Below are positions 15,500-23,997 of a stretch of 64,000 bases of DNA, in pieces (position 1 is the first letter of the stretch; every line of letters begins with the position of its first letter). The translations under genes were made by a program, and so were the position numbers. Origin of the DNA: Haloarchaeobius litoreus. GTDB lineage: Archaea > Halobacteriota > Halobacteria > Halobacteriales > Natrialbaceae. The notes below the pieces were generated by a model. It saw nothing but the letters and a program-made list of their open reading frames with translations, was not told where the DNA came from and ran no database searches. The DNA is taken from contig NZ_JANHJR010000002.1 of the NCBI RefSeq assembly GCF_024495425.1, forward strand, positions 124,001 through 188,000, given 5' to 3'.

Positions 15500-16453
15500 T
15501 CAGTCGTCGTCCGCAGCGGCCTCCTCGACGGGCACCGCCGCCGACTCGGTCCCCGTCGGAAGCTCGTCGACGAGCACGACCGACTCGCCCTCCACTGCGG
15601 CCTCGCCGTCCGCGTCGTACACCGCCACGTCCAGCCGAAACTTCGCGCCCTGGAGGTCCTCCGTCACCCGACAGACCGCCGTCGCCACGTCGCCGACGCC
15701 GACAGGGCCCATGAACCGCAGGTCCTGCGAGAGGTAGATGACCAGCCCGGGCAGTCGCGCCAGCGCCGCCGAGACCACCCCGGTCGTGAGCACGCCGTGG
15801 ACGATGCGCTCGCCGAAGCGCGTCCTCGCGGCGAACTCGTCGTCGAGGTGCAGCCGGTTCGTGTCGCCGCTGGCCTCCGCGAACGCCCGCACGTCCCCGT
15901 CAGTCAGCCGCTTCCGGAACCGGACCACGTCGCCGACGCCCAGCCCGTCCCCGGTGCCCTCGCCCACGAACTCCCAGTCCGGGTGGTCGTACGCCATCTC
16001 GGGGCTCTCGGACGGGAGATGCGGGTGCGGGTCGGCCTCGAACGCCGCCTCCACCCGCCGCCGTCGGTCGGTCAGGTGCGGCAGGTAGTCCGCGAGGTCG
16101 CTCACCGCGACGATACCGACCAGCTCGCCGTCGTCCACGACCGGGAACCGCTCTACGTCGTGTCGCTCGAACAGCTCCGCCGCACGTTCGAGCGTCGCGT
16201 CCGCGCCGATGGTGATGAGGTCCGGGGCCATCACCGTGCCCACCGTCACCTCGTCCGGGTCCAGGGCGTCGGCGAGCACGTGGGCCAGGTCCGTCTCGGT
16301 GACGATGCCGACCGGTTCGCCGCTCTCGCGGACCACGAGCGAGCCCACGTCCGCGGCCGACAGCTCGCGGGCGGCCGCCCGGACCGTCGTCCCGGGTGTC
16401 GTCGTCAGGACGTCCCTGACCATGCAGTCCTCGACGGAGAGTGGAACGAGCAT
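15500..16453 (-). CDS. CBS-domain pair fused to MaoC-like hotdog dehydratase domain
   Basis: 317-residue two-part protein. Residues about 5-125 are two CBS repeats (Bateman module, usually binding adenine nucleotides); each ends GIVTETDLA or GIVAVSDLA. Residues about 150-290 are a MaoC/R-specific enoyl-CoA hydratase-like hotdog domain with the catalytic motif GDTNRLHLDDEFAARTRFGERIVHG (Asp and His) and the downstream GPVGVGD. The fusion suggests a hydratase whose activity responds to energy charge, although the exact acyl-CoA substrate is unknown. The C-terminal tail is acidic. It is divergent from the M32 peptidase across a long repeat-filled gap. Confidence 0.85.
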   Translation of the reverse strand: MLVPLSVEDCMVRDVLTTTPGTTVRAAARELSAADVGSLVVRESGEPVGIVTETDLAHVLADALDPDEVTVGTVMAPDLITIGADATLERAAELFERHDVERFPVVDDGELVGIVAVSDLADYLPHLTDRRRRVEAAFEADPHPHLPSESPEMAYDHPDWEFVGEGTGDGLGVGDVVRFRKRLTDGDVRAFAEASGDTNRLHLDDEFAARTRFGERIVHGVLTTGVVSAALARLPGLVIYLSQDLRFMGPVGVGDVATAVCRVTEDLQGAKFRLDVAVYDADGEAAVEGESVVLVDELPTGTESAAVPVEEAAADDD

Positions 16454-16574
16454 CGTGGTACGTATCGTGGGGCTGGCATATGTACGCACCGCCGCCGGAC
16501 ACGTCTGGAACTGGCGTGCGAGGTCGTTCTGCGAGTCGGGTTGCTGCCTCGGACGCTGCTGAATGTGCGTTCTC

Positions 16575-16968
16575 GGGACCCGCGAACACCCAGAAAGCCC
16601 CCTCATCGACACGGGGAACTGGTGACTCGAACACCCAGAAAGCCCCCGCGTTCTCGCCGCCTGCGACTCGCTGCGGTCCTCGTACCTGCGGTCCTTGCGT
16701 CGTCTCGGTTGGCGAGAACGCGGCCCCTTTCAGTCCCACCCCGCACCGCACCTCACGCCTCCCCAGCCGATTCGCTCGGTCGCAGGCTCCCTCGCTCATC
16801 CCTCGCGCGTGCACGACGAGCGGCCTGGCGAGACTCCTCCGTCGTCTCGCTGCCCGCCGCTCGCAGGCTCGCGGAGACCTCGCTGCGCTCGGCACGCTCG
16901 TCGGCGCGCGCCACCCGGTTGGTCGGGAGTCATCGCCGGCGGAGAGTTTACAACTATTGTAAACTCTC
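16575..16968 (-). repeat. Composite hairpin element, copy B (long form)
   Basis: Minus-strand copy, read from right to left. The palindrome GTTTAC-N7-GTAAAC is at 16946-16964, with flanks extending it to GAGA/TCTC. Next come the GGTGGCGCGCGCCG block (near 16915), the AGGGATGAGCGAGGGAG block (near 16796), GGGACTGAAAGGGGC (complement at about 16722-16736), left arm (16711-16723) and right arm (16646-16658) pairing over 13 bp, then two tandem tails GGGGGCTTTCTGGGTGTTCG (complements near 16630 and 16590). The arms are unrelated in sequence to those of copy A but sit in exactly the same place. It occupies most of the 612-nt gap between divergent genes. Confidence 0.75.
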
Positions 16969-17065
16969 GGGCTCGGATCCAGTCGCTCGCCGTCGTGACG
17001 CTCCATCGGCGCGACGGTTCTCGCGAATGGGAGCGTTCATAGGTTCCGAATCGGAACATCCTCCC

Positions 17066-18577
17066 ATGGCAACGGAAGCCGCCCAGCACTCCGACACCTA
17101 CGGTGAGTTCATCGCACTGGTCGAACGGATCTCGAACGTCGGGAGCGCCCAGTCGCTGCTGAACTGGGACCAGGAGGTCATGATGCCCGAGGAGGGCACA
17201 CCCGCCCGGTCGCGCCAGCTCTCCGCGCTCTCGGCCGTGAGCCACGAACTGCTCACCGGCGAGGAGATGGCGGGCTACCTCGACGAACTGGAGGATGCGG
17301 AGCTCGACGCCGGGCAGGAGGCCGTGGTGCGCGAGGTGCGCCGGAAGTACGAGCGCGCAGCTCGTGTCCCCACGGACCTCGTCGAGCAGATCTCCCAGAC
17401 GGCCGCGGAGGCCCACCCGCTCTGGAAGGAGGCGAAGGCGGAGGACGACTTCTCCATCTTCGCGCCGAAGCTGGAGGAACTGGTCGAACTGAAGCGCCAG
17501 TACGCCGAACACATCGACCCCGACCGCGACCCGTACGCGGTGCTGTTCGAGGACTACGAGCCGTACCTCGGCCTCGACACCGCGGAGGAGACGCTGCGCG
17601 AACTGCGCGACGAGCTCGTCCCGCTCGTCGAGGCCGTCCGCGAGTCCGACGTGGACCTCGCGACCCCGTTCGAGGGCGAGTTCGACGCCGACACGCAGGA
17701 GGAGCTGGCCCGCGACGTGCTCGACACGCTCGGCTACGACTGGGACCGCGGCCGCCTCGACGTCGCGCCGCACCCGTTCTCCACGGGCAACCAGTTCGAC
17801 GCCCGGGTGACGACCCGGTTCGACGAGTCGGACCCGCTGGGCGCGCTCACCTCGACCATCCACGAGTTCGGCCACGCGACGTACACGCTCGGCCTGCCCG
17901 ACGAGCACTACGGCACGCCGCTGGGCGAGTCCCGCGACCTCACCGTCCACGAGAGCCAGAGCCGCCTCTGGGAGAACCACGTCGGCCGCTCCGAGCCGTT
18001 CTGGGAGCGCTTCCTCCCCGCGATGCAGAAGCGCTTCCCGCAGGTCGACGACGCCACCCCGCGTGACGTGTACGAGGCCGCGAACACCGTCAAGGAGGAC
18101 AACCTCGTCCGCGTCGAGGCCGACGAGCTGACCTACCACATGCACATCGTCGTGCGCTTCGAGATCGAGCGCGAGCTCATCTCGGGTGAGCTCGACGTCG
18201 AGGACGTCCCCGAGGTCTGGAACGACAAGTACGAGCAGTACCTCGGCATCCGGCCCGACACCGACGCCGAGGGCTGCCTGCAGGACATCCACTGGAGCCA
18301 CGGCAGCTTCGGCTACTTCCCGACGTACTCGCTCGGCTCCGTGCTCGCCGCGCAGCTCTACGAGGCCGCCGAGGACGATCTCGGGACCCTCGACGAGCGC
18401 ACCCGCGACGGCGAGTTCGACGACCTCCACGCGTGGCTCACCGAAAACGTCCACCAGCACGGCTGTCTGTACACCACGGACGACCTGGTGCAGGTAGCCA
18501 CCGGCGAGGGCTTCACCGCCGACTACTTCCTCGACTACGTCACCGAGAAGTACGGCGCGCTCTACGACCTGAACTGA
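17066..18577 (+). CDS. M32 carboxypeptidase (Taq type)
   Basis: 503-residue zinc-dependent carboxypeptidase that removes C-terminal residues from peptides in the cytoplasm. The zinc motif HEFGH is in TIHEFGHATYTLGLPDEHYG (about residues 270-274), followed by the third ligand region ESQSRLWENHVGRS (the M32 HESQS motif, about 295-310) and the family segments HPFSTGNQFDARVTTR and IRPDTDAEGCLQDIHWSHGSFGYFP. Length matches the family. An upstream in-frame ATG at 17027 exists, but the start at 17066 is the better fit to the family N-terminus. Confidence 0.95.
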   Translation: MATEAAQHSDTYGEFIALVERISNVGSAQSLLNWDQEVMMPEEGTPARSRQLSALSAVSHELLTGEEMAGYLDELEDAELDAGQEAVVREVRRKYERAARVPTDLVEQISQTAAEAHPLWKEAKAEDDFSIFAPKLEELVELKRQYAEHIDPDRDPYAVLFEDYEPYLGLDTAEETLRELRDELVPLVEAVRESDVDLATPFEGEFDADTQEELARDVLDTLGYDWDRGRLDVAPHPFSTGNQFDARVTTRFDESDPLGALTSTIHEFGHATYTLGLPDEHYGTPLGESRDLTVHESQSRLWENHVGRSEPFWERFLPAMQKRFPQVDDATPRDVYEAANTVKEDNLVRVEADELTYHMHIVVRFEIERELISGELDVEDVPEVWNDKYEQYLGIRPDTDAEGCLQDIHWSHGSFGYFPTYSLGSVLAAQLYEAAEDDLGTLDERTRDGEFDDLHAWLTENVHQHGCLYTTDDLVQVATGEGFTADYFLDYVTEKYGALYDLN

Positions 18578-18634
18578 GTCGGTTCGTCAGTTCCCCGTTT
18601 TCGGCGTTTTCGATTCCCACTGACCATCAGGTAT

Positions 18635-18835
18635 GGCGCGCGGCTGGCGAGCGTGCCGAGCCCTGCGAGGCCGCTCGCCCCACTCGTGCGAGGGACGAGG
18701 AGCGCAGGAACGAGGAGCGGTCACGAGACGCTCGCGTCTCGTGAGTACACCGGAAATCTCCGATTTCCGGGGCGCAGGGAGTCGCGGGAGTCGAGACGGC
18801 TGGGGCTTTCTGGCTGTTGTCGCCACCAGCAGTTC
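18635..18835 (+). repeat. Composite hairpin element, copy C (medium form)
   Basis: Plus-strand copy without the 5' palindrome and without the GGGACTGAAAGGGGC module. It starts with GGCGCGCGGCTGGCGAG and carries the hairpin pair CACGAGACG/CGTCTCGTG (18722-18743) and CCGGAAATC/GATTTCCGG (18750-18770), then GTCGAGACGGC and the tail GGGGCTTTCTGGCTG (about 18804). Both loops are the reverse complement of the loops in copy A (CTCG against CGAG, TCC against GGA). It fills the gap before the ASST-like gene. Confidence 0.72.
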
Positions 18836-18952
18836 TCGTCAACCGCCGAGCTTTGGAACTGTCTGCGCTCCCCGGCAGACCAGTTGCAACTCCTCGATTT
18901 TTCTAACACGGAATCGAAGCGCTAACGTGTCCCTCCACCCCAACGAACGGGC

Positions 18953-20272
18953 GTGCAACGTCCTCGTTCCGCGGCCGCCGAGCTCCGGACGCCCGGCGGG
19001 CGCGCCCGTCTCTTCGCGCTGCTGGCGCTCGTCTTTCTCGCCGTCGCGGTCGTGGGCTACGTCACGACACCGACCCAGCCCGTGCTGACCGTCGACGAGG
19101 AGCCGCCCGAGAACAACACGCTGGTCGCCGTCCAGGGCTACCAGGACGGCGGGAAGGCCCTCGAACTCACGCCCGACGGCGAGGTGGCGTGGGAGTACAC
19201 CGAACCCGACGACGTGTTCGACCTCGAACTCGTGAACGAGTCGACCGTGCAGGTGTCGACCGCGACGACGGTTCCCGACTCGGAGTGCCCCGAACCGTAC
19301 GCCAGCGACGGCTACGACGGCTGCGTGCGGAACGCGCTCCAGCACGTCGACACGGGCACGAACGACGTCGTCTGGGAGTACGCCTGGTACGACGTGGAGA
19401 AGCACGAGCACGAGCTCCACGACGCCGACCGCTACGTCGTCGACGGCGAGGCGCGCTACGCCATGGCCGACATGGGCAACGACCGCGTGTTCGCCGTCGA
19501 CCACGACGGCAACGTCCTCTGGGAGTGGTACGCGACCGACGACTACGAGCGCCCCGACGGGATGGGGCCCGAGGGCGACTGGACGCACGTCAACGACGTG
19601 GACCGCATCGAGCCCGGCGTGTTCCAGATCAGCCTGCGGAACTTCGACACCGTCGCCGAGCTCCACGTCGGGAACGACTCCGTCGACATCGAGCCGGTCG
19701 TCGGGCCGAACGACTTCCACGCCGACGACGAGGGCGAGCTGTACGAGCAGCACAACCCCGACCGGCTCGCGGACGGCTCGCTCATCGTCGCCGACAGCGA
19801 GCACGACCGCATCGTCGAGTTCGGGCCGGACGGCGACGTGGTCTGGCAGGTCGGCGGCAGCGCGACGTTCGACTGGCCGCGCGACGGCGACCGGCTCCCC
19901 GACGGCGACACGCTCGTCGCGGACTCGTACAACGACCGCGTCGTCGAGGTCACCCCGGACGGCGAGGTCGTCTGGGCGGTGGAGGTCGGCAACCTCGTCT
20001 ACGAGGTCGACCGCGTCACCACGCCGGCGAGCGCGAGCGACGGGAGCGCCCCCGGACCATCGGCCACGCAGGGCGAGTTCTCCAGTGCGATGACCGACGC
20101 GAACGTCGTCTCTGAGTACCTCGCGTTCGGCATCGCGGTCTCGAAGTACGTCCTCCCCTACGCCGTCGCCGAACAGCTGTACTGGCTGCTCGGTGCGCTC
20201 TTCTCGCTGCTGCTCGCTGGCGTCGAGCGCTACCGGGCGTCGTCGCGCTCGCTGCCGCTGCCGTCGCGCTGA
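18953..20272 (+). CDS. Arylsulfotransferase (ASST)-like beta-propeller membrane protein
   Basis: 439-residue protein with an N-terminal membrane anchor (about residues 18-38), a large extracytoplasmic beta-propeller domain and a C-terminal hydrophobic pair (about 380-425). Repeated blades of the form DGEVAWEY, DGNVLWEW, DGDVVWQV and DGEVVWAV are spaced 40-60 residues apart, as in the haloarchaeal proteins annotated as arylsulfotransferases. The catalytic histidines of true ASST cannot be placed with confidence, so sulfotransfer is uncertain. The start codon is GTG. Its 3' end overlaps the convergent gene downstream by 43 bp. Confidence 0.75.
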   Translation: MQRPRSAAAELRTPGGRARLFALLALVFLAVAVVGYVTTPTQPVLTVDEEPPENNTLVAVQGYQDGGKALELTPDGEVAWEYTEPDDVFDLELVNESTVQVSTATTVPDSECPEPYASDGYDGCVRNALQHVDTGTNDVVWEYAWYDVEKHEHELHDADRYVVDGEARYAMADMGNDRVFAVDHDGNVLWEWYATDDYERPDGMGPEGDWTHVNDVDRIEPGVFQISLRNFDTVAELHVGNDSVDIEPVVGPNDFHADDEGELYEQHNPDRLADGSLIVADSEHDRIVEFGPDGDVVWQVGGSATFDWPRDGDRLPDGDTLVADSYNDRVVEVTPDGEVVWAVEVGNLVYEVDRVTTPASASDGSAPGPSATQGEFSSAMTDANVVSEYLAFGIAVSKYVLPYAVAEQLYWLLGALFSLLLAGVERYRASSRSLPLPSR

Positions 20273-20958
20273 GCGTTCGCGACACCCTCACGGCGGGCGA
20301 GCAGCGTCTCGAGGTCGTCCAGCAGGTCCGGGAGCACCAGCCGTGCGTCGGGGTCGAAGGCGAAGAGCGTCCCGACCGCCGGGTCGCCGCCGGGCGCGAC
20401 GTAGACGAGCGTCTCGTCGTCGGTCGCGACGACCGCGGTCGTCGGCTCCGTGCCGTCCGCATCGAGCGCGCGGGCGAGCCGTCGGCACCGGGTTCGTGCC
20501 GCACCGGCGGACAGCGCGTCGGCGTCGTCACGCTCGTAGGCGACGGTCACGTCGTCGTCCACGCGGTGGGCGACGGCACGGAGGGCGAACTCGCTCCGGG
20601 TGCGGACGAGTCGGACGAGCAGCTCGTCCGTGTACGGCGCGACGCCCGCGATGGCAGCGAGCTCCTCGGTGCGGGTGCCGCCCTCGCGGTGGAGCCGCTG
20701 CATGTACGCCAGCGCGAGGTCCTTCGCCTCGGCGAGCGTCTCCGTGCGTCCGAGCGTCAGCGGCGTCCAGTAGTCGTCGCCGAACAGGCGGTGGACGCGG
20801 ACGAGGTAGCCACTCGCGGTCATCTCGCTGGCGCGTCCGCGCGGCGAGTCGTAGCGCGGGAGGATGCTCAGCGCGAGTTCGCGTGGCTCGTGGAAGTACT
20901 CCGCGCCGTTGCGCCCCTCGTACTCGCGGACCCAGCCCGGCGGCAGGTCGGCAGCCAT
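20230..20958 (-). CDS. Conserved haloarchaeal hypothetical protein
   Basis: 242-residue acidic, apparently cytoplasmic protein. Residues 1-60 (PPGWVREYEGRNGAEYFHEPRELALSILPRY) look like a small beta-rich domain. The rest alternates helices and strands without a motif I recognise. It follows archaemetzincin (33 nt away, same strand, downstream) and so may be co-transcribed with it. Its 3' end overlaps the convergent ASST-like gene by 43 bp, which fits tight packing rather than misannotation because both frames look coding by composition. Confidence 0.65.
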   Translation of the reverse strand: MAADLPPGWVREYEGRNGAEYFHEPRELALSILPRYDSPRGRASEMTASGYLVRVHRLFGDDYWTPLTLGRTETLAEAKDLALAYMQRLHREGGTRTEELAAIAGVAPYTDELLVRLVRTRSEFALRAVAHRVDDDVTVAYERDDADALSAGAARTRCRRLARALDADGTEPTTAVVATDDETLVYVAPGGDPAVGTLFAFDPDARLVLPDLLDDLETLLARREGVANAQRDGSGSERDDAR

Positions 20959-20991
20959 CTACGCTCCCTCCCTGAGCGGGTCCTCGACCAT

Positions 20992-21513
20992 CTACAGGAC
21001 CTTGCGCTGGCAGGTCCCGCAGAGGTTCTCCTCCTTCACGTCGACCTCGCGGACCGTGGGGGAGAAGTTCATCACACAGCGCTTGTTGTCGCAGTGCTCC
21101 AGCCCCATCGTGTGGCCGATCTCGTGGACGATCTCCTTGCGGATGCGGTCCTGGAAGATGTCCTCGGAGCTGCGGTTCGAGAAGCCGCCGTCGCTGGAGG
21201 TCTGGAGCCGGTACGTCGAGACGACGCTCCCGCTCCCGTCGAGGTAGGCGAGTCCGAACACGTAGTTCCGACGGCGATAGAAGAGGTCCTTCGGCGTGAT
21301 GCCGATGTTCTTCTCGCCCGTCCCGACCTGCTCGGCGAGCTGGATGAACTCCTCGGCGGAGTACTGCCCTCGGTTGTGGTCGTACGCGTCGCTCGGGAGC
21401 GGCTGCGGCTCGTGGATCGTCACGTCGCAGTCGTACACCGACCTGAGTCCCTCCGAAGCCGCACGCTTGACGGCGGCGGAGACGTCCCCGACGGGGACGA
21501 TGTCGACGAGCAT
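20992..21513 (-). CDS. amzA: Archaemetzincin metalloprotease
   Basis: 173-residue zinc protease of the archaemetzincin family. The full signature is visible: HEIGHTMGLEHC (metzincin zinc motif with the family's extra Cys), then CVM four residues on (the Met-turn region) and a C-terminal CXXC (CGTCQ). The four cysteines bind a second, structural zinc ion. No signal peptide is present, so it acts inside the cell; natural substrates are not known. The ATG at 21513 has a clear TATA box 27 nt upstream. It is probably the first gene of a two-gene unit with the hypothetical protein downstream. Confidence 0.95.
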   Translation of the reverse strand: MLVDIVPVGDVSAAVKRAASEGLRSVYDCDVTIHEPQPLPSDAYDHNRGQYSAEEFIQLAEQVGTGEKNIGITPKDLFYRRRNYVFGLAYLDGSGSVVSTYRLQTSSDGGFSNRSSEDIFQDRIRKEIVHEIGHTMGLEHCDNKRCVMNFSPTVREVDVKEENLCGTCQRKVL

Positions 21514-21534
21514 GGAAAACCGTAAGACTGCCCG

Positions 21535-21545
21535 GGCTATAAATA
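21535..21545 (-). promoter_or_regulatory. TATA box of archaemetzincin gene
   Basis: CTATAAATATC in the 39-nt gap between divergent genes, centred 27 nt before the archaemetzincin ATG, the right spacing for a leaderless transcript. It is too close (about 12 nt) to serve the GTG of the UPF0146 gene, so that gene's start or promoter is less certain. Confidence 0.6.
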
Positions 21546-21552
21546 TCCCGCC

Positions 21553-21993
21553 GTGGTCCCCGACTCGACCCCCGCGCTCGTCGACAGACTCGCCCGCTTC
21601 GAGCGGGTCGTCGAGGTCGGTATCGGCAACCGGACCGACGTGGCCGCCGGGCTCGCCGAACGGGGCGTCGCCGTCACCGCGACGGACGTCCACGACCGGC
21701 CCGTTCCGGACGGTGTCAGCTTCGTCTGCGACGACGTGACCGACCCCGACCCGTCGGTGTACGAGGACGCCGACGCCGTCTACGCGCTGAACTGCCCGCC
21801 CGAGCTCCAGCGCGCTGTCGCCGCGGTCGCCCGCGAGGCCGGGGCCGCCTGCTTTCTCACCACGCTCGGCGGCGACCCCGCGGCGGTTCCGGCGACGCCG
21901 GAGCCGATTCCGGGCGACACGCTGTTCGTCGTCGACACCGACGCGCCGGGCGGCGGTCGACGCGGCGGGCCCGGGAGCGGTCGCACCCGGTGA
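21553..21993 (+). CDS. UPF0146 family protein
   Basis: 146-residue cytoplasmic protein of UPF0146, a short Rossmann-like fold reminiscent of a degenerate methyltransferase. VVEVGIGNRTDVAAGLAERGVAVTATDVHDRPVP (about residues 19-52) parallels a SAM motif I and motif II pair, and ALNCPPELQ is a family-conserved stretch. No SAM-binding residues beyond this can be proven. The start is GTG at 21553. It is the only clear start in frame, though the promoter position does not fit it well. The function is unknown. Confidence 0.75.
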   Translation: MVPDSTPALVDRLARFERVVEVGIGNRTDVAAGLAERGVAVTATDVHDRPVPDGVSFVCDDVTDPDPSVYEDADAVYALNCPPELQRAVAAVAREAGAACFLTTLGGDPAAVPATPEPIPGDTLFVVDTDAPGGGRRGGPGSGRTR

Positions 21994-22110
21994 CGCTGCC
22001 GCAGTCGGTCACGCGCCGCGGCCGGTGCCCTCACCGACCGCGACGACGGTGATGACCGCCAGCGACGAACGTCCGATAGGCCCATTACCCGGGGGAACAG
22101 AGGGCGATGC

Positions 22111-22980
22111 ATGCAGGTGGACACGGTCGTCCTCGACGTCGACGGCGTGCTCGTCGATGTCTCCGACTCCTACCGGCGTGCCATCGTGGACGCCGTCGAG
22201 CACGTCTACGGCGAGACCATCGACCGTGCGGACGTGCAGGCGTTCAAGGACGCCGAGGGGTTCAACAACGACTGGGAGCTGACGTACGCGGCCGCGCTGT
22301 TCGTCCTCGCGAAGCGCGAGGGCCTCGAACTCACCCTCGAGGAGTTCACCGGCGAGATACGCGAACACGGTGGCGGGTTGGACGCCGCCGAGCTCGTCGT
22401 CGGCAGCGAGATCGGCGCGAAGGCGCTCGACGCCGTCCACGAGGCGTGGGACACCGAGCGGCTGCGGGACGTGTTCCAGCAGCTCTACCTCGGCAGCGAG
22501 CGCTACCGCGAACTGGAGGGTGGCACCCCCGACATGGACCACGCGGGCTACATCGAGGACGAGCCCATCATCGCCACGCCGGAGACGGTCGAGGAACTCA
22601 CCGCCAACTGGAACGTCGGCATCGTCACCGGCCGGCCCGCCGCCGAGGCCGACATCGCGCTGGAACGTGTGGGCCTCGACGTCCCCGACGAGCACCGGTT
22701 CACGATGGACGACTGGGAGGCCGGCAAGCCGGACCCGCACGCGCTCGTGACGCTCGCCGAGCGCTTCGAGTCGGACTCGCTCGTCTTCGTCGGTGACACC
22801 ATCGACGACATCCAGACCGCACGCAACGCCGCAGCCGAGGACGGCAGCCGCGAGTACCACGCCGTCGGCGTCCTCAGCGGTGGGCTCTCCGGCGTCTCCG
22901 GCAAGGAGAAGTTCGTCGCCTACGGCGCGGAGGCCATCCTCGACGACGTGACGCTGCTACCCGACCTGCTGGAGACGTAA
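22111..22980 (+). CDS. HAD-superfamily subfamily IA hydrolase
   Basis: 289-residue phosphatase-type protein. HAD motif I is [10 protein letters not shown] (residues 9-18, nucleophile Asp9 and Asp11), motif II IVTGRP (Thr near residue 171), motif III Lys in EAGKPDPH, and motif [15 protein letters not shown]. The large insert between motifs I and II is the cap domain. It resembles the HAD-IA group often found in haloarchaea near histidine-synthesis genes, but none are here. The physiological substrate is unknown. Confidence 0.88.
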   Translation: MQVDTVVLDVDGVLVDVSDSYRRAIVDAVEHVYGETIDRADVQAFKDAEGFNNDWELTYAAALFVLAKREGLELTLEEFTGEIREHGGGLDAAELVVGSEIGAKALDAVHEAWDTERLRDVFQQLYLGSERYRELEGGTPDMDHAGYIEDEPIIATPETVEELTANWNVGIVTGRPAAEADIALERVGLDVPDEHRFTMDDWEAGKPDPHALVTLAERFESDSLVFVGDTIDDIQTARNAAAEDGSREYHAVGVLSGGLSGVSGKEKFVAYGAEAILDDVTLLPDLLET

Positions 22981-23034
22981 TCGCCCGCCGACGGCTAGCC
23001 AGCCTTTTGTATCACCGTCGCCCAGCCCCACCTG

Positions 23035-23442
23035 ATGGGTACCCGACTTCGACGACTGGGATGGGCACTCCCGATCGGCATCGCACCCGCCGTGGTCGGC
23101 GGGGCGACGCTCGGCCCGCCCGACCCGTTCACGAACATCGCCTACGTCGCTGCGGCCTTCGCCGTCACGCTCCTGCTCGGCTACCACGTCGCGACCATCG
23201 AGACGCCGGCGGACGAGACGTCGCCCGACCCCGACCGCCTCTGGCTGTTCGCCGGCACACTCCTCGTCTTCCTCATCGTCGCGGGTGCGGTCTTCACCCG
23301 CGTCGACACCGGGCTGCTCTGGGACCTGCCACAGGGCCAGCAGCTCGCCGCCGTCGCCGGCATCGTCGGTGGCCTGTTCCTGCTCGCCGAGCTGTTCGTC
23401 TACTACGGGCCGTACGACCGGCTGTACGCGGTGTTCCGGTGA
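23035..23442 (+). CDS. Four-helix membrane protein
   Basis: 135-residue hydrophobic protein with helices at about residues 10-28, 35-54, 70-92 and 103-124. The N-terminus begins with arginines (MGTRLRRLGW), suggesting an inside orientation. No known motif is seen. It follows the HAD gene by 55 nt on the same strand and could be its operon partner. Confidence 0.68.
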   Translation: MGTRLRRLGWALPIGIAPAVVGGATLGPPDPFTNIAYVAAAFAVTLLLGYHVATIETPADETSPDPDRLWLFAGTLLVFLIVAGAVFTRVDTGLLWDLPQGQQLAAVAGIVGGLFLLAELFVYYGPYDRLYAVFR

Positions 23443-23559
23443 CTATTCTATTACTTTGATGACGTTCGCCCGAGTGCGAGTGTTCTCGGGCGGTTCTTCC
23501 GAGCTACTGACGCCCGGACTGTCCTGTCAGTCGTGGGGCTCGTTGGAGCGGGATTCGTT

Positions 23560-23636
23560 GGAGCCGACAGCAGCCCGGAAGCCCCGGTCGGCTCGCGGCC
23601 GGTAGCAGGGCCGCGAAGTTTACAAAATACGTAAAC
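23560..23636 (-). repeat. Composite hairpin element, copy F (short form)
   Basis: Minus-strand short copy. The palindrome GTTTAC-N7-GTAAAC lies at 23618-23636, a 7-bp hairpin CGCGGCC/GGCCGCG at 23594-23615, and a degenerate tail (GGGGCTTCCGG on the minus strand) near 23575. The order of parts is the same as in copies B, E and G. Confidence 0.5.
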
Positions 23637-23742
23637 CCTGGGGAGAGTGAGCAGGTTTCTGGCTGGTCGAGTACCGACCGGTTGCCTCGCAGAATCCCGA
23701 GTAGCACCTTTTTTCTCCGCTGATGACGTACGGACCTCCAAC

Positions 23743-23997
23743 ATGGGCCAGAGCATCTTCGGGCAGTTCTCGCTGCTGGTGACGCTCGCGTTCGCGCTGC
23801 CGGCGATGGCGGCGGGCGTCGACCTCTTCTTCGTCCAGGGCAACACCACCTGGGGCGGGGCGCTCATCGGCATCGGGGTGCTGATGATACTGATGGAGAA
23901 GTACGTCGACAACCCGTTCGACGCGGGGAGCATCGTCGGCGAGACGGTCGTCGAGGCGGCGGTGAAGGAACCGGACGAGGGAGAGGACGAACAGTAG
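23743..23997 (+). CDS. Small membrane protein
   Basis: 84-residue protein with two hydrophobic segments (about residues 8-27 and 33-52) and an acidic C-terminal tail. A Gly-rich turn (GNTTWGGALIGIG) joins the helices. Such small membrane proteins are common in haloarchaea; the function is unknown. The ATG at 23743 was chosen because it starts just before the first helix. It converges with the M24 peptidase gene, the two stops being adjacent. Confidence 0.65.
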   Translation: MGQSIFGQFSLLVTLAFALPAMAAGVDLFFVQGNTTWGGALIGIGVLMILMEKYVDNPFDAGSIVGETVVEAAVKEPDEGEDEQ

